DNA of 64,000 nucleotides from Helopsaltes ochotensis. Taxonomy: Eukaryota > Chordata > Aves > Passeriformes > Locustellidae. The position numbers were made by a program, and so were the translations under genes. The stretch lies in the NCBI GenBank assembly GCA_013400155.1, contig VXBM01001014.1, positions 89,865 to 153,864 of the forward strand. The letters run 5' to 3'. The notes under the pieces are model-generated. The model saw nothing but the letters and a program-made list of their open reading frames with translations, did not search any database and was not told where the DNA came from. This document shows positions 1 to 13,938 of the stretch, piece after piece (positions within the stretch are counted from its first letter, which is position 1; each line of letters starts with the position of its first letter).

Positions 1-3000
1 TTTGGTCACTCTTACACTGTGTAAGTTGAGCTGTGGTAGTTTGTTAACCAGCAGACAGGCCTGCCCTAGGTTTCTGCTTGAGCACTGCAGACTCCAGAAT
101 GCATATTTATTGCCAGTGCTGGAAATGGTATGATTTTTAGTATGCAACTCAAAGTTAACATGTTTATTTCAAATTATGCTTCCCCAAGGCAGCTTTAAGT
201 TCAAAATACTTAATTCATTTGTGTTTCTGAAATTCATCATGCTTACTTTGAATAAGGGATATCCTAACACTGTTGCCATATATAGGGAAAACCACGTGTG
301 GAAGTATTATAACAAATAAAGTGAAATTAGTTATTTCAGGTTTTGTTGTTGGTTTTTTTGTTTGTTTGGGCTTTTTTTTCCTTTTTCTTATTTCAAGTAC
401 AACAACAATTCAGCAAAGGCACACACCTGAATTTAGCTGCACGGCCATCTTGGGCTTTCTCTACTTGTGTGGAAAACTTCCAATCAGTTTTTCACATTTG
501 CTTTAGCATGTGCTTACCAATGGGAATGGATGCTTGCTGTATGTAGCAAAATTCTGGCATTAGTTATGGGGTTATTTTTTTTGTTTGTTTGTTTAATCAG
601 TTTTTAACAGAAACAGAGCAGGGAGGAAAAGCTGCTCAGAGGTATGGCATGACCTCCACAGAAGGACAAAATATGCAGGGACTCTGGTTTGAGTGTATGT
701 GTATATATACACACTCACATATAATGTCCATAAAGCATCCATCCAGCATTTAGCTGTTGGTAGGTTTGGAATTCTTGCCCAGTGACATGCAGGTTCTTTT
801 AGGGATCCTTGTCCACAGTGTTGTAGTTATAATTAGAGCCTTATTATTGCATTTAAATTTTAATAATCAGCATAGGTTGTTCTTATCTACTATTCCTAGC
901 AGTTAGTGCAGCTTAGCTACTCTTAGCATAGCTTGCAGAGTATCCTTAGCAATTATCATAGCTTTCAGTTAAACAGAATTTCTAGTAATTAGTGTAGCTT
1001 TCTTGCTTTCTAGGGCTTTTCATTACCTGGACTTGCAACAGTTTGGGTCAACTCTTAATAATCCATGTGTGATAAAATAATCGCAGTCTAGGCTCAGACT
1101 TTACCTAAAGTAACAGGAGTCACAAAGTCTCAGAGGAAGAAGGCAAGAGCAGGGATGCTCCAGACCCCCAGGGGTCACTGGTTTTCCAGCAGCAGTTCCA
1201 GTCTGTATCCCACTTAGAACTTGCAGCTGCTGGATTTTCTAGGCAATATCTCACATGCTGGTACCCTTCCCTATTCCCTAATGGGTGTCCCCACGAGCTT
1301 GGTTGGCAGTGCTTGGTGGGCAAATGGTCTTGTATTGCTGACAGGAGGCTGAACTCTTCTAGAACGGAGTCATCACATCGTGGTGACAGCCACAGTGTTG
1401 AAAAAGGGAAGAGAGAGGGGGTGGGGTGTGATCAGCATGCTATATGATGTATTGTGGGGGTTTTTTAGAAAATGGTGTTCTTTCTGCTAAACATATTCCC
1501 AGGCCCAGGAATGGGGTACCAGACACAAAAACAGAGGAACTTATTTTTCACCTAGACCAAAGTAAATTGCCACAGGTTCTTTCAGGGACCAAAAGCACAA
1601 GTAGGTTGAAAAAAGGATCAAATACAGTGATCCAGATATAATCTCTCTGATCTATTCAGTAAGTTCTTAAGCTACCAATTTTCAGGAGGATAGATACAGA
1701 GGAATAGTATATTTGCTATTTTTCTTACGTTCTCTCTGTAAGTTCCAGTTTTTGGCTGCTCTTGGGAATAGGATTGATGATGAGAAAAGGAGTTTCTTAG
1801 GCTGGTGTTATAGTATGGTGGGTATTTAATGGAAAGCGAGACAATATTTAAACAACAACAACAACAACAAAAAAAAAAAAAAAAAAGAGAGAGAGAGAAC
1901 GGAAAAAAATTCCCACTTGTTCTGCTATTGCAAACATACCTGCTTAGGTATGCTTGTGCCTGCCTGCCTTTCTAAGGGCTCTGCATGCAGCTGGGAATAA
2001 TGATGTAATATTGATGAGCCTGTGCATTGATTGAGGTGTGGAACACAGGATTGCTGCTTGGTCTCTGACACCATGATTTACAGTGATTTCCTGGTGGATA
2101 AGACAGGAATCTGCTGTTGGAGTTCTGACTGCTCATGCTTGCTCAAAGATAGAAATGTAGAAGCTAATACCTATTTGCATGCTCTTGGATGTGTGGAATA
2201 ACAAACTGCCAATAACAGTGCTATTCAACATTAATGCTTGGAAATACCAATTCTGTTGAAGGTATCAATGTATTTAAACATTTTGTAAGTGAACTGTGTA
2301 ACGTGCATATGTCCCTTTCTCTCACAGTCAGTAAGGTGTATAACTGTGCTGTTATGAAACTTGCATGAAAATGAGGATTCTTGGTATTCAGGAACTGTGG
2401 GTATATGTGCAGTATCCAAGAGCTTTTACCTGTAGTTGCTTTGTGTTTAGTTTGTAATCAAATAAGGCATAGATCTTTTAGAATGATTTGATATCATTTC
2501 AAGGAGATTTGCAGTAGCTGTCTGTAGTATCTTTTACATCAGGATTGATAATTATTTATGTGGTTTCAGAATGCTACAAGTTGCTTTTGTTCAGTGTCTT
2601 GTTTTCTAAACATTTTAATATGTTTTCTTTGAAAATTATATCCTGCAGAGAAAGTAGCAAACAGTAAAGCAGGTATAGTGTGTTCTTCTAAGTGTTTGAA
2701 ATCACCAGTGCTCACCATGTGCCAGATACCATGGGAATTGAAGAAATTTCTTTTTCTAAAGTTACTAAGGCCAGTTAGCCTCTGTTTTAATGTGGAGAGA
2801 AGGAAAAGTGCTGGTACTGAAAAGTGTATTAAGATGTAAAATAGCATAGTGTGCTTCTGAAGAATTGTTTCCATGGCATATTTTTGCTCTTCTTTTGAAG
2901 CACTGAAAATATTGCTGTTTTAAACAGATATCTCCTCTGATTTACATTTTTTTCTTGTTTTTAATTAGAGCTTTTTCAAAATTACAGAAAAATGCTAGGT

Positions 3001-5261
3001 CTGAAGAGATATTTTAAAAATAGCATTAATTCTAAAACAGAACTGCCAAAGATTTTGGTTGTACAACTACAGGAGAGAGCCAAGAGAAAAGTGAGATGGC
3101 TCTTAATCTTTTGATTTCCAGTGGGGCGTTTTCCTTGGTGTGTCAGAGAGTATCTAACACAAGCAGTTCTTTGGATCAGACCACTTAAAATCAACTCTGC
3201 TCAACAGAGCTGAATGTCAGCAGGTTTTGGATCAGTCCTTGGGGGAGATAAAAGCTCAGAAGTACTTGGGTGTACAGTGTTGTCTTTAGTGCTTTGAAGA
3301 CTGTATGCATATTATATGTAATGATATTTTTGTAGAATTTTGCTTAATTTATATATCTGAATAATTTCTGTATTACTTTTGTTCATACACATTCAGATTG
3401 CTAGAGTAAAAGAAGTTTTCAACAAAAAATATTCATTTAAAGTTCTTACTAGTGTGGTAAGAATTTGCATTGGTAGAAGTTTTGCTGTGGTAGGCTATGA
3501 ACATTTTTGTGACTGTCTTCCATGTTTTTCTTTATTTTAACTACATTTAATTGATGCATTTAACTACAAAAAGAAAAGATGGGAAGCCAGAATGAGATAC
3601 AGCTTTATCTTATTTCCCCATATCTTGCCCAATTTATGGTAAGAGGTTGATTATTTTGAGTGTAGGAGTCCATGTGTTAGTGCCCATCAAACAAAATGTT
3701 GGAAAATTCTGCTGTGCTTTGTCTGTATACCTTGTTTGTGTTGAAGATAATTTCAAGTGCCGTTGTAAAACAGAGGCAGGTTTTTATACTAATCCCAAAC
3801 CTCTGCATTTGTCATGAAAAAATCTAAACACGTCTCTCAAAGGGATCACAGTGCACCTTAAACATGAAATGTTAAGACTCAGTGTCAATGTAGACCAGCC
3901 TGTACAGAAGCAGCCCAGCAAATGAGTGAACTTGAAGGCTGAACTGTGAAGTAATGCAAGCACTGTGCTGAAAGAGAAGGCCCAAATCATGTACAGTGGT
4001 TGCTGTTCCTGCTGTTCCATCATCCTAGCCTGACTGTGCCATGCAATGTCAGAGGCACATGCGAAGGACATAGCTTCCCACTCTGTGTCCAGTTATTTCT
4101 TTGTTTCTTTCCACCCTTGCTATGAAGTGCTTAAATAATATATTACAACAGCAGTAAAACTGTCCAAAGCCTGAGCCCCACCTAGGAACTGAAAAACAGA
4201 CTGTGTGAACTCAACTGCCAGCAAAGCAGAAGGTGAAACAAAGCAGATGCAACAATTATCTAGGAGCTGGACATCTATTTTATTGTTCTGCATTTATCCT
4301 TCTGAACAAGGCTGACTTTAACAAACACTTCACTGTGTGAAACAAGCACAGAACGTTACCAGAAGGGAAACTACAGGTTGGAGACAAGGATAAATTCCCA
4401 GCTGTGTTAGGAGAGTGAGCACAATCTATTTTGTCATTAAAATTTTTAATGAGAAATTAATTAATTCTTATTTCCATGTGATCTCTGATATGTGAAGCTC
4501 CTCAGAGCTCAGAATTTAAATCAGGGACACATTTTCTGAAGCCACATCTGCTTCATGGTTGCCAGAATGTGCTGCAGGACCAGCTGCCTGCTGCTAGTGC
4601 CTTGCAAGTCTTTTTATAGCCAGCGTAGCCTTGAGATGGTGAGGAGCATGTTAGTGTGAGACAGTCTGTGAAATGAGACAGAGAAATATGCAAACTGATC
4701 TTGTTTGAAATATGCTTTGCACAGGCTGAAGAAGTGCCTCAGCAAACATGACACAGTACGAACATCCAGCTCTGTGCAAGAAAGATTGTGGTAATTCTAA
4801 CTTGTTTTCTGAAGGAGCTGTAACTGAGAGTTACCTGAGTGTCTGGAAGGAGGGGGTAGGAAGGAAACATCTTATGATCCTGAAGGTGGAGTTGAGACAA
4901 AAGGGGAGGAGTGCTCAACAGCTTTACCTCTTGACAAATCCATAGATTTCTTTTCCATGATCTCTATTAACTGAGGATGTCTCTGTCATTTATCATCATC
5001 AGTGATACAGCTCAAGAGATGGCTTGCAAAGCAGCATACCAGCACACTCCCTGTCCTGAACTCTGTGTGAATGCAGTCTTCAAGAGAAATCTTTGCAAAT
5101 CCCACATCCCAACACCACAGGCCTGTGATGCTGAAAAAAGCCTTGCCATCCTGTCTCTTGGATCAGTCTCTCATACCATGTGGTCACCACAGAAAAATAT
5201 TGTCTATATTTAAAAACCTGTCTGAGCAGAGGTGGTTGTGGCCAGGCTGTTTATTCACCAG
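1..5261 (+). other. Intronic sequence, no gene seen
   Basis: This is presumed OXR1 intron upstream of the exon at 39861. All reading frames are short and have no recognisable domains. It contains T/G-rich tracts near 343-390 and 570-595 and a compound CAA/A/GA microsatellite at 1851-1898. Nothing else could be assigned. Gene membership is inferred from the OXR1 exon further along. Confidence 0.6.
1851..1898. repeat. Compound microsatellite (CAA)n, poly-A, (GA)n
   Basis: About six CAA units pass directly into a run of A and then five GA units. It has the look of slippage-expanded low-complexity DNA. No transposon body was recognised next to it, so I do not call it a retroposon tail. Confidence 0.9.
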
Positions 5262-5652
5262 CCTGGTGAGGAGCCACTGGGGAAACTGGGGTTGTGCAGC
5301 CTGGAGAAAAGGAGGGGCAGGAGAGACCTAATGATTCTCTACAACTACCTGAAAGGAGGGTGTAGCAAGGTGGGGGTTGGTCTCTTCTCCCAAGTAACAA
5401 GCAATAGGGCAAAAGGAAATGGTCTCAAGATGCATCAGGGGAGTTTGGATATTGGAAAAAAAAATTCACAGAAAGAGTTGTCAAGCACTGGAGCGGGCTG
5501 CTCAGGGAAGTGCTTGGAGTCACCATCGCTGGAGGTATTTTAAAAAGACATGAAATAGTGGCACTTATGGACATGGTTTAGCGGTGGACCTGGCAGTGGT
5601 GGGGTAACAAACAGTTGGACTCAAAGACCAACCAGAATGGTTCTATGATTCC
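5262..5652 (+). mobile_element. CR1 LINE 3' fragment, sense orientation, 5'-truncated
   Basis: The sense reading still shows the end of the CR1 ORF2 product: LGLCSLEKRRGRRDL, then LYNYLKGGCSKVGVGLFSQ, then NGLKMHQG, with a later ESPSLEVF block. These match the C-terminal part of avian CR1 reverse-transcriptase proteins as I know them. The copy ends near 5652 at a ttctatgattcc motif typical of CR1 3' ends. Small indels break the frame between the MHQG block and ESPSLEVF. It is a dead, 5'-truncated insertion, as most CR1 copies are. Confidence 0.9.
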
Positions 5653-8600
5653 AGGATCTGCAGCTGTGCTGCTCAGACCTGCTCCTGCTGCTCTTCTGAA
5701 GCTTGCACAGAGCCCACAGCTGAGCCCAAGCTTGGCTGGACATGTGTAGTTGGGACATCAGACAGGAACTGGCTCAAGCAAGGCCTTTCCCAAATTGCAT
5801 TTTCATGTTAAATCGGTCTTGAGTGTCAGTTTTAAGTCTAAGGTGGGGGTATTTCTGCCTTGCCTTATGACCATTACTGATGATGAGGCTTTCTAAATGG
5901 TAGATTAGTGTTGATCTTTATAAAACCTGATGAATATTGTATTGATAAAGTACTAAGCAACAGAAATGTGTGTATTTGTTGCACCACATCTGTTACAGAG
6001 CATAAACCCCCTCTGTGTGTAACAGTAAAAAGACAATGTCACTGGATTTCTTGCATGGAAAGAAAAATATCTGTCACAATTTACAAGGAACCTAAAGTGA
6101 GAATGGGTGGAGGACCTGACAACTGACCTAATTATAGAAGGACTGACAGTAATGTGGTGTATTCCAGCAAATTACTAGTTTGTCCAATCTAAAAGTAGCT
6201 TATCTTATGGCTGGGTGATAAGGAGAAATACTCCTCTGTAATACTGCTTAAAGAACAGTTCCAGAAAATACAGCTATAAGCAAAGAACTTAATAGAAGTA
6301 TCAACATTATGTTCATATTAATACTACACATAAGGTAGAAGTTAAAGGTATCACGTAAGGTATCAATAGAAATACAATGTCTGTTAAATATAATGCCTGT
6401 TAAATGTAAAATACTGCAAGCCCTTTACTTTTGACAGTTGTCAATAGTACCAACAGACTGGTGTCCATGTATTAAAATGGACATTTAATTTGAAATTCCA
6501 TGATTTCAGATATTAATAGATTTGTGGAATAAACAGTTCCATTTGAAAGAATATTAGGTTGAGAAATTTTGGGGTAAGAAGACTTGCTGCTGGATTCTAG
6601 ATTTGCAGCATTTTTGAACATGTGGTTTTGATAATCTTTTAAAGAATAAAATTTTAAAATACCAAACTAATGGTGCATTAATATGGTGTTAGATTAATGT
6701 ATTTTATTAAAGAAGAAAAAGAAGCGCAATAAAACACTTAGCAATAAACCACTTCCACTATTTACAATGATGACATTGTAATGTGATCAAGGGAAAATAT
6801 ATCACCAATATTTGAGGTCAGGATCATAAAGGAAAATATTTAATGAAGTTGTCAGTAATATAATTATCTCATGCTCAAACACAATAACAGAAGATTTTAA
6901 ACTTTTAGAAAATTAACAGCACTCATCTTGCTTTAGTAATGAGATACTCTTGAGAGAAAAAAGAAATCTAAAACCTCTGAGGAAATCCTGAGTCCTGACT
7001 CTGCTATGCAATGAGCAAACACTGCCATCACAATATAGTTGTTTTAAAAGGTGGATATGTTGCTTGTCACACAGTTTTTTGGTGTATCTGGAATTCAGAG
7101 CAAGGCTAAGTGATTTCTGCATGTAATTCTCCAAGACACTGAATTAGAGAAAATTCTTAACCCTGTCTGTTGATCCTAAATATGATCAGTGTTGTGGGAG
7201 CACGTGTCTGTGCTGCCATCACTGCTGGTGTGGTATTTAGGAAAATCAATCAATGTGGCAAAGTTTTGCTTTGCCCATAGTGCAGACGATCCAAGTGCAA
7301 GTGGAAGGAGGCACTCAGCTCTTTGTGCAGTGGGCACTACGTAACAACCAGCTATCAAACTGCCAGCTAGGCTGGTATCCAGCCGGGAAACCTTGCTCTT
7401 AGAAAATTGTTTCCTTATGAGGCAAAGTTATTCAAAATGTTGCTGTCCCCTCTACTGAAAGATATAAATGTTTGTGATCTGTTTCAGTGGAAAGGAAGGT
7501 AAGTTAGTTTAAAACAGTTTATGAGAGCACTGTGGTCAATTATGACATCTCAGCAGCAAAGGTACAATTCCTTTAAATCATTGCTTCCGCTTGATAGGTG
7601 AACATTTGGCCGTATCCTTATACATGACATAGATTGCTATTCTGAGAACTTGCTCTATAGACCTCTTTTAAATTAAAGCAAATGCACAAATTCTTGGTTT
7701 CTTTGGGGTGGAGAGAATCAGAATCTCATTTGCAACTGCCCATCCTCCAAGGCTGTTTAGTGCTTCTTAAACCAGTGGGCATACTGAGTTCAGTGCCCCA
7801 AATTCTAACTCATGTAAAGTGTATCCTTGTAGAAGATTTGCTCAAATTAAAGTAGCTTAAATATTCATATGACCCAGCTTTTTAGACTAATTACAGAGGA
7901 AGTAAATTAAAATATATAATCAGATCCTTGCATGAAGTACTGGAAGAAAGCTTGCAAAAATTCCCCTGAGAAAAAAAAAGTCAGGAAAGATTTTGCATAG
8001 TGCTTTCCAGTCCCTTTAATCTAGAGAAAAAGTTCTTTTACTTATGGTGACAAAATTGTGCAAATTGTAACTAATTATCCTCTGATTAGTTTGTCTTTAC
8101 TTAGCTTTTATGAAGGGTAGAGAACAGGAGATTTAGCTTGGGGTGTGCTGTGCATTTGCTTTGCTTTGTCCCCTTTTCTACAGGATAGGAAAAGATGTGG
8201 AGTAGGACTCAGTGAGACCCTACAGTGAGTAAAAAGAACAAACAATTCCACATGGCATAAAAAGTTATTTCTCTGTCTTACCCTCTGTGGGTTGTTGAAA
8301 CTGTTGTGAGTACAGAGCAGCAGAGTTCAAGAGCAGATGGTAGTGGATAGCATGACACAACTTTCTTCTTCTGCCCTTGGTATCCAAGTTAAATAGAAAC
8401 CAAAGCCATTAGTAATAATAATTTTATAATATATAATAATGATTTCATAATTTTATTTATCTACCACACACAACTGTGTGTGGTAGATAAATTGTACTAC
8501 TCTAATTATACAGACAGGAGAAGAAACAACCCTCTTTTGAGTTATTTGAGCATTATTACATCAATCCTACAGTCCTATCAGCCACAGTTGTACGTCTTTG

Positions 8601-11600
8601 TTGTAAAATATCAGTGCTGAGGTGCTGTTTTTTGAGGCTGGAATGTCAAGACACTCCATATCATGTTTTCTATATGTTTAAACACTGCACACTGTTATAA
8701 AACTCTCTGTTTTATATTTAAAAGATCTTTGTTAGCTAGAGGTGTACACTGATAAAATGATGACAGAAAAAGCCAAATCACTTTGATTTTAGTGCTCAAC
8801 TAGCTGCTCTCAGAAATTAATACATTAGCTATCACTTCACCGCACCTTCAAAGAACAGTACTTAAACCTTGCTGACATTTTTTCCAAACATCTTCCGTAA
8901 CTGCACATAACTTATTAACATCTAAACAAGTATGAGTCATCCTGTTTTTAAACTCAGTGACTCTTCTGCACTGAATAAATAGTGCTAGCTGAGAAAGGAA
9001 ATCTCTCTTCAAAGAGGAGCTGAAAATGTTTTTAGATTTATGCTGTCATCTTCTACGTCAGCAAAGCCAAGCTTGCGTAAGTGTGTGCTCTAGATATATT
9101 TTATGTTCTCTGGTATTTGCAGCACACATACCTGTAAACCAGTTGTTGAACAAAGATGTGCATTCCTTGAATAAATAGGGCTGGACTGAGCTCATTGTTT
9201 GATGTGGCCCTTAGGAAGGAGCTGGTGACTTTGCTGCACTCCCAGCTGGGACCTGTGGTAGAGCTGATCTCCTGGCAGAGGAAAGGTAAGGAGGATGGTG
9301 TTACTGGTGGAAAGAAGCTGGAATTTTGCAGATCTGCCTGATCCTGATGTAGTGTATCACTCAGCTCTCTGGACATATGTTTGTGGCTGTATGTGTTTGT
9401 GTCACTGCAATTGAGGTTGGTCAGTGCTGTGGTACTTGCATGGTGTCATTTTCCTATCTGAAGAAGCATTCATGCCAGTTGTTCTTGAAGTTATAACTTT
9501 CCATGTATGGCATGTAGTCATATCAGCTACTCTTCAATTTTTGAAGTCACTGACAAAAGGTGAGGAAACAAACTCCAGGAGTCTATTGCTGAACAGGGTG
9601 AGAAATGGGGTTCAGATCGTTATTGACAAACATACTGCTCAGTCCAGCTGTGCTGCAGGGATTTTTCTGAATGTTTGATGCCTTTTTATTAGCCAAGCCA
9701 GGCTGAGGTAGAGCCACTGATTCTGAGCAACAAGGAATCAAGAGCGTGCTGTAATGTGTGTTGTAGCCTGCCAGCATATGCTCAGTATGTCTCTGCCAGC
9801 ACATCTCTGGTCAGACCTTGAAGCTCTCTGTTAGCTTCAAAGCTCTTGGAAGGCCTTGCCTGGGTTGTCTGGATGGATGTGCCATGCCAGGTGCTCTGGC
9901 CTTCAGGAAACTGTGCAGAAAGTTGTGCACTGTTGAAGCACACTTTGGGTGTAGGGATTCGCTGCGTCTAAAAGCATCCTGATTCATATCCAAAATGTGT
10001 TCCAGACTTATGTTCTACAGTAGTTTTGGCTTGAGATTAATTGTTAGATTTAGTTGTTTAGGGAAAGTTAAGGAGCGGTCATGTTCTTAAGACTTTGTTT
10101 TTATGGAAGGAACTGTTTGGAAATTGATAAGAATATAAATCACCCAACCATTGAAATTCTCTGGAGTTTGCTTTATTGCCAGATGAAGTAGCTCTAGTTT
10201 AACACCTGAATTTTTCCATTGCTGTTTTCAGGCAGTTCTCTGGAGTGTTGTCACCATTGCTTTCATGCCTTTGGTAACTCGCATCAAATACTGTCAGAGT
10301 ACAGCCTGACTGTATCAGATTTACTGGAAGATTAGATCGTTGCAGTAAAAGTGTCCCACAACTGTTCTATGTTTTATTTTCAATGAATATCAAGAAGAAT
10401 TTCAAAATCCCTCGATCTTCTCTAATACACCACCAAATCATGTACATAAATGTGTGCAGCAGGAGCTCAGATGGGCTTTGAACTCCACAAGAAGCCAGTG
10501 GAATAAACTTCTGAAGGAAGTACCCTGTGGAGCCTAGGGGTCTGTGGCAAATCCACCCCAGGATGAGCAGACTAAGGTGCCTGCAGCTTTGTGAGGCATT
10601 TCACTGCTCTTCTAGCTGAAGCTAGAAGCTGCAAGATGAAATTGGAATAGAGATGGGGGAAAAGAAAACCTGACTGAAAAAATTATTTGTCTTACAAGAA
10701 GTTTTTCAAACTTTACAATTTTCCTAAACAGATCTTGAGAAACAGCCAAAGCCATCAACTACATTTATCTAAAGTTCTTTTCTGCTATCAATATGTGTTA
10801 AACAAAGTAAGTATAAAGGTAAAGCTAAAAAAAAAAGCAATTTATAGGAATGTTTTAATGATAGATAAGAAAAAGTAACAAATTTTATCATTATAAATCT
10901 AAGAAGTTTAAAAACTTTTAGAAATACCTTATTTTCAGAAAAAAATCTCATCCTTCTCATGTTAGATATCAATACAATAAGCAATTCCAGATTCATTGAT
11001 CCTTTCAGAGAAATTCACTACTCAAGACTAAGCAATTGGTTGAAAATTAATAAAATATTGAAGATCTACTTAATTTTCTCATTTAAGTATTTTTATTATT
11101 TATAATAAGATCTTTCTGTTTCATTGTTTTTACTAAGATAAATATTTTACATTTTTTGGAATGCAGCATGTGTTTTAAAACTACCCTCCATGCATTCTAT
11201 TTACAAAAGCCTTTTCCCAAACACTTTAAATCCTTGGTCTGTTTCTGACCCTTAGCAGTTTTATGTGGTGCCGCTGCCAGGGTTTTTCCAGAGGGGGGCT
11301 TTGGGATGGGCTGTGTGAAAAGAGGCTGGACTACCCCATGCTCAGCACAGCAGTTTTTTTATCCTCTTTTGTTTCTTTCCCAATACATGAATCATTCATT
11401 AAATATTTATACTTAAGGTCAGTAAATTAAATGTCCTTGAAGTGAGGCTGTTTTGCCTGCAATGTACTTGGTTAGTGATTTCCCTGTCTTTATTTCTACC
11501 CATAGGTTTTCTCATTCTCATTATTCCTATTTTCTCCCATGGCCCATTGGAGATGGAGAGAGTGAGCAGCTAGGTGGTTGCTTGGCTGCCAGGTGGGATC

Positions 11601-13374
11601 AGCCACCAGCAATCTATACCTTTTAAATTCTCCAGACTTGTTTTCCCATATCCATTACTGTCTGCCATTACAAAAAGTCAATCATCATTTTACTTTTCCA
11701 CACTGATATTCCTCACACCTTCTAGAAACTCTGCAATTAAGACGCATTTCCTTGATAAATACTTTTTACTGTTTCCAAGTATGTTAAACATAATCAAAAT
11801 ATTTACTGATGCAACATACCAGCATGTGCCCCACCGTAGCTTATATTTCAGACATTCAGGGAAAAAGAGACACCCAAAATCCTGTGTTTCCAATGCTGCT
11901 CCATTTGAAATCAACTTGCTCTCTCTTGTTCGTAAAAAAAGGAAAAAGTGACACTGGCTGAAAAGGGAAATACCAAACTTGATTGTCACAGAATTTGAAG
12001 ATTTGTGCTGGCATTGTATGATTTTCTTTTTTTTTTTTAACATAACTTCTATTTTGACAAGGCACAGACATGAGCCATTTTTTTTCTGCTGAAAAGCAAA
12101 ACTATGATTATTATTTTCTACAGTGATAAGATTTTGACCTCAAGCTACTTCTTTCTGCAGCGATAATTTGTCACCTTTAATTGCCAACAGTGTCTGTGCA
12201 GGTAGCCATTTTTCACTTGCACAGAATTTATTTAAAGTTTGGGTCTAAATTTGATCCCTGCTCACAGTTAGACCTGTCTTATGGTCTGTGAATTGTGACA
12301 AGAAATCTAAAAGGATTTTGAAGGAGGGATGTTATTTTACAATGATGATTTTCTCCTTGTAAAATACATTAAAATTAGGATTCCTTCAGCCTCTCTTGCT
12401 CATCCCAGCTGATACTTGTCAGGCCATAAGATCTAGGCTGAAGACCACAGAAAAAACTTAGGAATTACAGAAAGCAGGTGAGAGTTTTTCAGAATAGATA
12501 ATACTCTAGTATGGAATATTGCCATTTGCTGGATTTCCAGAGATGAAATAACAAGGAAACTAAGATACTACCCTTATTTTTCCTCTCACAGTAGCCATAC
12601 ATTCCAAGTTACTGTTAAGCTGATAGGATAGCTTCTGGAAGAACCCAGATGTGTTGTAGAGAATGGGAAATGCTGTTGGTGCAAAATCAACTAAATCTTG
12701 AAATGCAAAAATTCCACAATAGGTCTGTTTCTTGGACGTTTTTTTTTTTGGAAGAGTATTTGAATTTAACTCTCAAGATATGAATACTAGAGAGTTAATA
12801 GAAACTGATAAAATTAAGATTCCCATTTTTTCTATCCAGTATCTTTAAAAAAGGAGACAGAAGATGAAGAGTTTTGTTCAGTTTTGAGACTATGCCCCAT
12901 TGTGTGTTGCCTTTATTATGAATTGCTGGAATGGAGTCTTCTTTTGTGTGCCTGTTTGGAAATAGAAAATAGATTGTATTTTAATGCAGTCCACTTGCTT
13001 ACTTCATATTAGATGCAGGAAGGTATACCTGTATATATTCCATATTTATAGCCTTTAAAATGTTCTGAGTTCTCAGAGTGCCTTAAGAGGGAAAGGACCT
13101 AATGGACAGTTTTCACTGAAGTCAAGATTACTGTTGCTTTTGCTAAAATAGGATGTTTTCACCTAGACTAATTACTTTACTGCAGTATTTGTTGTGTTTC
13201 CATTAGAACTGATGAAAAGAATGTAAAAAATATAGCAAAAGCAGATCTCACACTTGTTTAAGAAAATGGGAGCTGTTTGTTGTTAACTTTTAAAAAATGA
13301 GAAATGTAGGGTTTTCCAATTTTCTCTCACTCCAGCAGCAAGTTGTCAGTGAGTAAAGTCTTTTTCATGAGCTC
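5653..13374 (+). other. Intronic sequence, no gene seen
   Basis: AT-rich intron with only short, unrecognised frames. The one notable structure is a perfect inverted repeat at 8455-8492. The region around 10680-11170 is especially A/T-rich. There is no transposon that I can name, no tRNA-like structure and no splice-flanked coding block. Confidence 0.6.
8455..8492. repeat. Perfect 18-bp inverted repeat with a 2-base loop
   Basis: The left arm, 8455-8472, reads atttatctaccacacaca. The right arm, 8475-8492, is its exact reverse complement, and only the two bases AC separate them. Pairing stops sharply on both sides (T opposite T at 8454/8493). It lies just after a TAA/ATA-rich stretch. In RNA it would form a tight hairpin, and in DNA it could extrude as a cruciform. 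It is too short for a normal microRNA precursor. Confidence 0.95.
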
Positions 13375-13938
13375 ATTTGGGAGGGCTGGGCAGCAGGGGT
13401 TGGACACGAGCCAGGGTGTGCCCAGGTGGCTGGGAAGGCCAGTGGCATCCTGGCCTGTACGAGCAATAGTGTGGCCAGCAGGAGCAGGGCAGGGATTGTC
13501 ACTCCGTGCTGGGCGTTGGTGAGGCCAAGCCTCTCCTGCTGTGTCCAGTATTGGGTCACTTGCTTCAAAAAAGACACCGAAGTTCTGGAGCAGGTCCAGG
13601 GGAGGGCACGGGACCTGGAGAAAGGGTCTGGAGCACAAGTCTGAGGAGGAGCAGCTGAGTGAGCTTGGGTTATTCACCTGAGGGAAAGGAGGCTGGGAGG
13701 GACCTTATTGATCTGTACAATTCCCTGAGATGAGGCTGTGGCCAGGTGGGTGTTGGTCTCCTCCCAAGTTACAAGTAGTAAGATGAGCCTCAAGCTTTAC
13801 CAGGGGAGTTTTAGATTGGACATTAGGAAAAATTTCTTTATTGAAAAAGCTGTCCAAACATTGGTAGAGGCTGCCCAGGGAAGAGATGGAATCACCATCC
13901 CTGGAGGTATTTAGAAGATGTGTAGATGTGGCAGAATA
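13375..13938 (+). mobile_element. CR1 LINE fragment, sense orientation, with ORF2 C-terminal remnant
   Basis: In the sense frame around 13426-13644 the reading ASGILACTSNSVASRSRAG, then ALVRPSLSCCVQYW, then EVLEQVQGRARDLEKG is the diverged C-terminal region of the CR1 reverse-transcriptase ORF. The following nucleotides (a LINE-type block gaccttattgatctgtaca, then attaggaaaaatttcttta and atccctggaggtattt) continue through the CR1 3' region to about 13938. The terminal part with the usual octamer-like end seems to be missing, so the copy is cut at both ends. The left boundary is approximate. Long open frames on the opposite strand here are shadows of this element. Confidence 0.9.

Noticed and set aside
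8455..8492. MicroRNA precursor
   Set aside because: The stem is only 18 bp with a 2-base loop, well below precursor size, and pairing stops at the next base on both sides.
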